Positions 5,294 through 7,942 of a DNA stretch of 7,942 nucleotides are shown here, piece by piece; within the stretch, counting starts at the first letter, position 1; each line of letters opens with the position of its first letter. Position numbers and translations under genes: made by a program. This stretch comes from an uncultured Selenomonadales bacterium (GTDB lineage Bacteria; Bacillota; Negativicutes; Selenomonadales; Selenomonadaceae), in contig CALGGP010000116.1 of assembly GCA_937915885.1 (NCBI GenBank), positions 1 through 7,942 of the forward strand. Reading direction: 5' to 3'. Under the pieces are notes generated by a model that was given only the letters and a program-made list of their open reading frames with translations, was not told the origin of the DNA and did no database searches.

Positions 5294-7179
5294 GCATTCG
5301 TCGCCGTCAACGGTTTGTGATCGATTGTCGCCGCCTTTCGATCGAAGTCGCGATCGTAGAGCATAGCGGCGATCATCACCACAAAGCACGAGCCAAGGTT
5401 ATGAACAAGCGCTCCCGTCGTCGGCGTCAACATTCCCTCGACCGACAGAATGATCGCGACGAAGTTGATCGCCATCGACAGGCTTATGCTGAAGAATATC
5501 GTCTTGCGCGTGGCATTGGCGAGCCGTTTCAAATACGGCAGGCGCGAGAGATCGTCCGTCATCAGCGCGATATCCGCCGCGTCCACCGCGATATCCGAGC
5601 CCATTGCGCCCGGCGCGATCCCGACGTCGGCAGTCTTCAACGCCGGTGCATCATTCACTCCGTCGCCGATCATGCACACGACCGATCCCTCCGCGCGGAT
5701 CTTTTCAATCGACGACATTTTTTCCTCGGGCAATAACTCCGAATGAACGTCGTCGATGCCGACCGATCGAGCGAAGTGATCTGCCGTCCGTCGATTGTCG
5801 CCCGTCAACATCACCGCGCGCGTCCCGAGCGTGCGAAGTTCCGATATTATTTCCGGCGACTCCGCGCGGATCACGTCCGACAATCCGATTGCGCCCAATA
5901 ATTTTTTTTCGTCGCCGAGCAATACGAGCGCCTTCCCCTGTCCTCTCAGCTCACTTAGTTTTTCATTCTCCCCAACGTCGATCCCGTTCTCGAATAAAAA
6001 TTTTTCGCTCCCGACAAAATATTTCCGTCCGTCGACCGTCGCCGCGATCCCGCGCCCCGCGCTCATCTCAAAGTCCGTCGTCGACGGCAATTTTTTTTCG
6101 ACCGCTTTGACGATCGCGCGCCCCAACGGGTGTTCGCTCTTTGATTCGAGCGCCGCCGCCTTCAATAATATTTCTTCCGTCGACATCGATCCAAACGGGA
6201 TCACGTCGCTCACTTTCAATGTGCCGTGCGTCAACGTCCCCGTCTTGTCGAAGGCGATCACGTCGACTTTCGACATTGTCTCGAGCGCCTCGCCCGATTT
6301 GATTATCACTCCGTGCTTCGTCGCCTGACCGATCGCCGCCATCACCGCCGTCGGCGTCGCCAACACCAGCGCGCATGGACAGAACACCACGAGCACCGTC
6401 ACCGCGCGGACGACGTCACCCGTCAAAAAATACGTCGCGATCGCGATCAACATCGCAATCGGCACCAAACGGCTCGCCCACACGTCCGCTATCCTCTGAA
6501 GCGGCGCCTTTTTATTTTCCGCTGCCTGCACCAATCGGATCAATTTTTGCAGTGACGAGTCCTCGCCGACTTTTTCCGCGCGGATGTCGATCGAGCCGAA
6601 GCGATTGATCGTCCCGCCGAATACTTCATCGCCGACCGTCTTATCGATCGGCAACGATTCTCCCGTCATGATCGATTGATCGATCGAAGTCCGCCCGTCG
6701 ATGATCACTCCGTCGATCGGAATTGTCTCGCCCGGCAACACTCTCAGCACGTCGCCGATTTTGATCCGATCGATCGGAATGATCTCGTCGCCGTTTGACG
6801 TGATCAATCGTCCCGTCGTCGGCGACAATCCGATCAGATTTTCGAGCCCGCGCTTGGCTCTGTCGACCGTCAAGTGCTCGAGCTTTTCTCCGAGCGCCAT
6901 GATGAATGCGACTTCGCCCGCCGCGAATAAATCTCCGATCGCGATCGCCGCGATCATTGCCGTCGTGATCAACAGCGACGACGTGATCCGACTGATGCCT
7001 TCGCCGAAAAACAATTGATGCACTCCCCAATAAATGATCGGCGCGCCGCTGATTGCCACGCTCAACCACGCGGGATCGATCGGCAATTGCTCCGACCAAA
7101 AGAAACTTGTAATCAAGCACAGCCCCGATAAAATTGTCGCCGACGTCGACTCGCAGCGCTCTAAAACTTCTTCCAACAT
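5290..7179 (-). CDS. P1B-type heavy-metal-transporting ATPase
   Basis: This 629-residue membrane pump uses ATP to move transition-metal ions. Visible motifs are the actuator loop TGES (172-175), the membrane metal site CPC (267-269) in VVFCPCALVLATP, the phosphorylated D311 in DKTGTLT, HPLG (350-353) of the nucleotide domain, and GDGVND (505-510). Hydrophobic segments lie near 14-28, 38-57, 67-98, 239-252, 258-285, 561-580 and 585-606. There is no N-terminal metal-binding domain (no CXXC). The last helix carries HNLGS (593-597). This is not the copper-type pattern, nor clearly the D-x-G of zinc/cadmium/lead pumps; it recalls mycobacterial CtpC (HN-x-SS), linked to manganese or zinc. Specificity is therefore open. 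GGAGG (7188-7192) sits 8 bp before the ATG. The gene is divergent from a TetR regulator and its stop interlocks with the DUF1919 stop. Confidence 0.92.
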   Translation of the reverse strand: MLEEVLERCESTSATILSGLCLITSFFWSEQLPIDPAWLSVAISGAPIIYWGVHQLFFGEGISRITSSLLITTAMIAAIAIGDLFAAGEVAFIMALGEKLEHLTVDRAKRGLENLIGLSPTTGRLITSNGDEIIPIDRIKIGDVLRVLPGETIPIDGVIIDGRTSIDQSIMTGESLPIDKTVGDEVFGGTINRFGSIDIRAEKVGEDSSLQKLIRLVQAAENKKAPLQRIADVWASRLVPIAMLIAIATYFLTGDVVRAVTVLVVFCPCALVLATPTAVMAAIGQATKHGVIIKSGEALETMSKVDVIAFDKTGTLTHGTLKVSDVIPFGSMSTEEILLKAAALESKSEHPLGRAIVKAVEKKLPSTTDFEMSAGRGIAATVDGRKYFVGSEKFLFENGIDVGENEKLSELRGQGKALVLLGDEKKLLGAIGLSDVIRAESPEIISELRTLGTRAVMLTGDNRRTADHFARSVGIDDVHSELLPEEKMSSIEKIRAEGSVVCMIGDGVNDAPALKTADVGIAPGAMGSDIAVDAADIALMTDDLSRLPYLKRLANATRKTIFFSISLSMAINFVAIILSVEGMLTPTTGALVHNLGSCFVVMIAAMLYDRDFDRKAATIDHKPLTATNA

Positions 7180-7184
7180 TGCGG

Positions 7185-7213
7185 TTGCCTCCTTCGTCGT
7201 TTTCGTTTATAAT
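7185..7213 (+). promoter_or_regulatory. Candidate promoter of the TetR gene
   Basis: TTGCCT (7185-7190), a 17-bp spacer and a perfect TATAAT (7208-7213) predict a start near 7220 and an untranslated leader of about 75 bases. The -35 box coincides with the ribosome-binding site of the divergent ATPase gene. Confidence 0.6.
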
Positions 7214-7237
7214 AATTTACAACGTTTTTCAATTGAA
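7209..7237 (-). promoter_or_regulatory. Candidate promoter of the metal ATPase gene
   Basis: On the minus strand TTCAAT (7232-7237), a 17-bp spacer and TATTAT (7209-7214) fit a SigA promoter. An alternative -35, TTGAAA, would give a spacer of only 15 bp. The -10 box overlaps that of the divergent tetR promoter almost completely, so the polymerases should compete. Confidence 0.5.
7228..7237. promoter_or_regulatory. Palindrome TTCAATTGAA, candidate TetR operator
   Basis: This perfect 10-bp palindrome covers the -35 box proposed for the ATPase and sits about 8-17 bp downstream of the predicted tetR start. A bound dimer would block both promoters. TetR-family sites are often longer, so it may be only the core of the operator. 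Confidence 0.4.
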
Positions 7238-7296
7238 TGAAACAGTCGAGACGCGGCGACGGGCGGTATCGGACTAATTTCGAGGAGTGATCGATA

Positions 7297-7860
7297 ATGG
7301 ATCGGAGGCAACGCAAGACGCGGGCGGCGATCTTCAACGCGTTCACTGCTCTGCTCAATCGGAAGTCGTATTACAAGATCACGGTGCAAGAGATCATCGA
7401 CGCGGCGGATGTCGGGCGCTCGACGTTTTACGATCACTTCGAGACGAAAGACGCGCTGCTCGAGATGCTCTGTCGAGAATTGTTTGATCACATCGCGCGG
7501 GCGCTGCTCGACAAAAGTCATTCGCATTGTCAATTCACCTTGGACGGACAATCGACGTCGGCGTTCTGCCACATACTTTATCATCTGCAGGACGACGAGC
7601 GCTACATTCTTCGACTGTTGGCGCGGGAGCGCAACGAGACTTTCATCGAATGTTTCAAGCAGAATATGAACGGATTGTTGCGCGACGAAAAATTTTTCAA
7701 TCCGAAATGGCGGACGTTGGGCGTGCCGGAAGATTTTTTGATCGATCACATCACGTCGAGTTTCGTCAACATGATCCAATGGTGGTTTCGAAATAAGATG
7801 CGACCGGAGCCGCCGACGATGGACGAATACTTTCGCTCGATGATGAGTGCAGTAATTTAA
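7297..7860 (+). CDS. TetR/AcrR-family transcriptional regulator
   Basis: The 187-residue protein has the family's N-terminal DNA-binding domain. Helix 1 is near 4-21 (RQRKTRAAIFNAFTALL) and the helix-turn-helix is at 28-47, with ITVQEIIDAADVGRSTFYDHF and the typical FYDHFETKDALL continuation. Residues 60-187 form an all-helical ligand and dimer domain of the type found in short TetR_C regulators. It ends with a QWWFRNKM helix and a DEYFRSMMSAVI tail. GAGGAG (7282-7287) is 9 bp before the ATG. The gene is divergent from the metal ATPase, so it probably represses itself and the pump. The ligand is unknown: TetR proteins more often sense organic molecules, and no obvious metal-binding Cys/His cluster stands out (C80-type residues are scattered). 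Confidence 0.92.
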   Translation: MDRRQRKTRAAIFNAFTALLNRKSYYKITVQEIIDAADVGRSTFYDHFETKDALLEMLCRELFDHIARALLDKSHSHCQFTLDGQSTSAFCHILYHLQDDERYILRLLARERNETFIECFKQNMNGLLRDEKFFNPKWRTLGVPEDFLIDHITSSFVNMIQWWFRNKMRPEPPTMDEYFRSMMSAVI

Positions 7861-7864
7861 GGCG

Positions 7865-7892
7865 ATGCGTAATGCGAAATGCGTAATTCGTA
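7865..7892. repeat. Four tandem heptamers
   Basis: The units are ATGCGTA, ATGCGAA, ATGCGTA and ATTCGTA, directly adjacent and starting 4 bp after the TetR stop. They resemble the short tandem heptamer repeats known from intergenic DNA of some bacteria, notably cyanobacteria. Confidence 0.7.
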
Positions 7893-7897
7893 ATTGT

Positions 7898-7942
7898 GGG
7901 CGACGGAGTTCGGAAAAAAAGTTTTTCGCCCCGCCCGCCCAC
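7898..7942 (+). repeat. Hairpin repeat copy C, running to the window edge
   Basis: It begins with GGGCGACGGAGTT (7898-7910), identical to 2969-2981 of copy B. GGGCGA (7898-7903) can pair with TCGCCC (7926-7931), and GAAAAA (7913-7918) with TTTTTC (7922-7927) as an alternative inner stem. The C-rich tail CGCCCGCCCAC recalls that of copy A. It lies just downstream of the TetR gene and may reach beyond the window. Confidence 0.6.

Noticed and set aside
5248..6608. Plus-strand open frames opposite the metal ATPase
   Set aside because: Low-complexity Arg/Ser-rich products from the reverse of a well-supported gene.
7254..7265. GGCGACGGGCGG upstream of the TetR gene as a fourth hairpin repeat
   Set aside because: Only 8 bases match the repeat head and no C-rich partner arm follows.

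Overview
The window looks like a chromosomal segment from a bacterium of the Negativicutes (Selenomonas-type Firmicutes). This is an inference from three things: the cysteinyl-tRNA synthetase body reads like the selenomonad form, a Mini-III ribonuclease (a Firmicutes/cyanobacterial family) follows it, and promoters and ribosome-binding sites are of classical TTGACA/TATATT and GGAGG type. No phage, transposase, CRISPR array or antibiotic-resistance gene is visible.

Left part (1-1285). A tRNA-Thr(GGU), cut by the window edge, and cysE (serine acetyltransferase, first step of cysteine synthesis) both read leftward. Each has a promoter with the same hexamers and the same 17-bp spacer. Between the cysE promoter and the cysE start lies a leader RNA with a perfect small hairpin and a strong intrinsic terminator, so cysE is either controlled by attenuation or preceded by a separate short RNA.

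Middle part (1286-5293, rightward). cysS (Cys-tRNA synthetase) begins with an unexpected hydrophobic segment of about 20 residues, resembling the start of a NusG-domain-II membrane protein. A 151-bp gap follows, built largely of short hairpin repeats. Then come mrnC (Mini-RNase III, 23S rRNA maturation) and two tandem paralogous genes with a DUF1919 domain, a family linked to exopolysaccharide or capsule biosynthesis. mrnC and the two DUF1919 genes are tightly packed (4-bp overlap, then 0-bp spacing) and should be one transcript. cysE and cysS are divergent and tie cysteine synthesis to cysteine charging; the job of the DUF1919 pair is unknown.

Right part (5290-7942). A P1B-type heavy-metal ATPase reads leftward and its stop codon interlocks with that of the second DUF1919 gene. 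A TetR-family regulator is divergent from it. The two promoters share nearly the same -10 box, and a small palindrome lies on the ATPase -35, so the regulator probably controls both genes in response to a metal or other ligand. The window ends in a heptamer tandem repeat followed by a third copy of the hairpin repeat seen after cysS.
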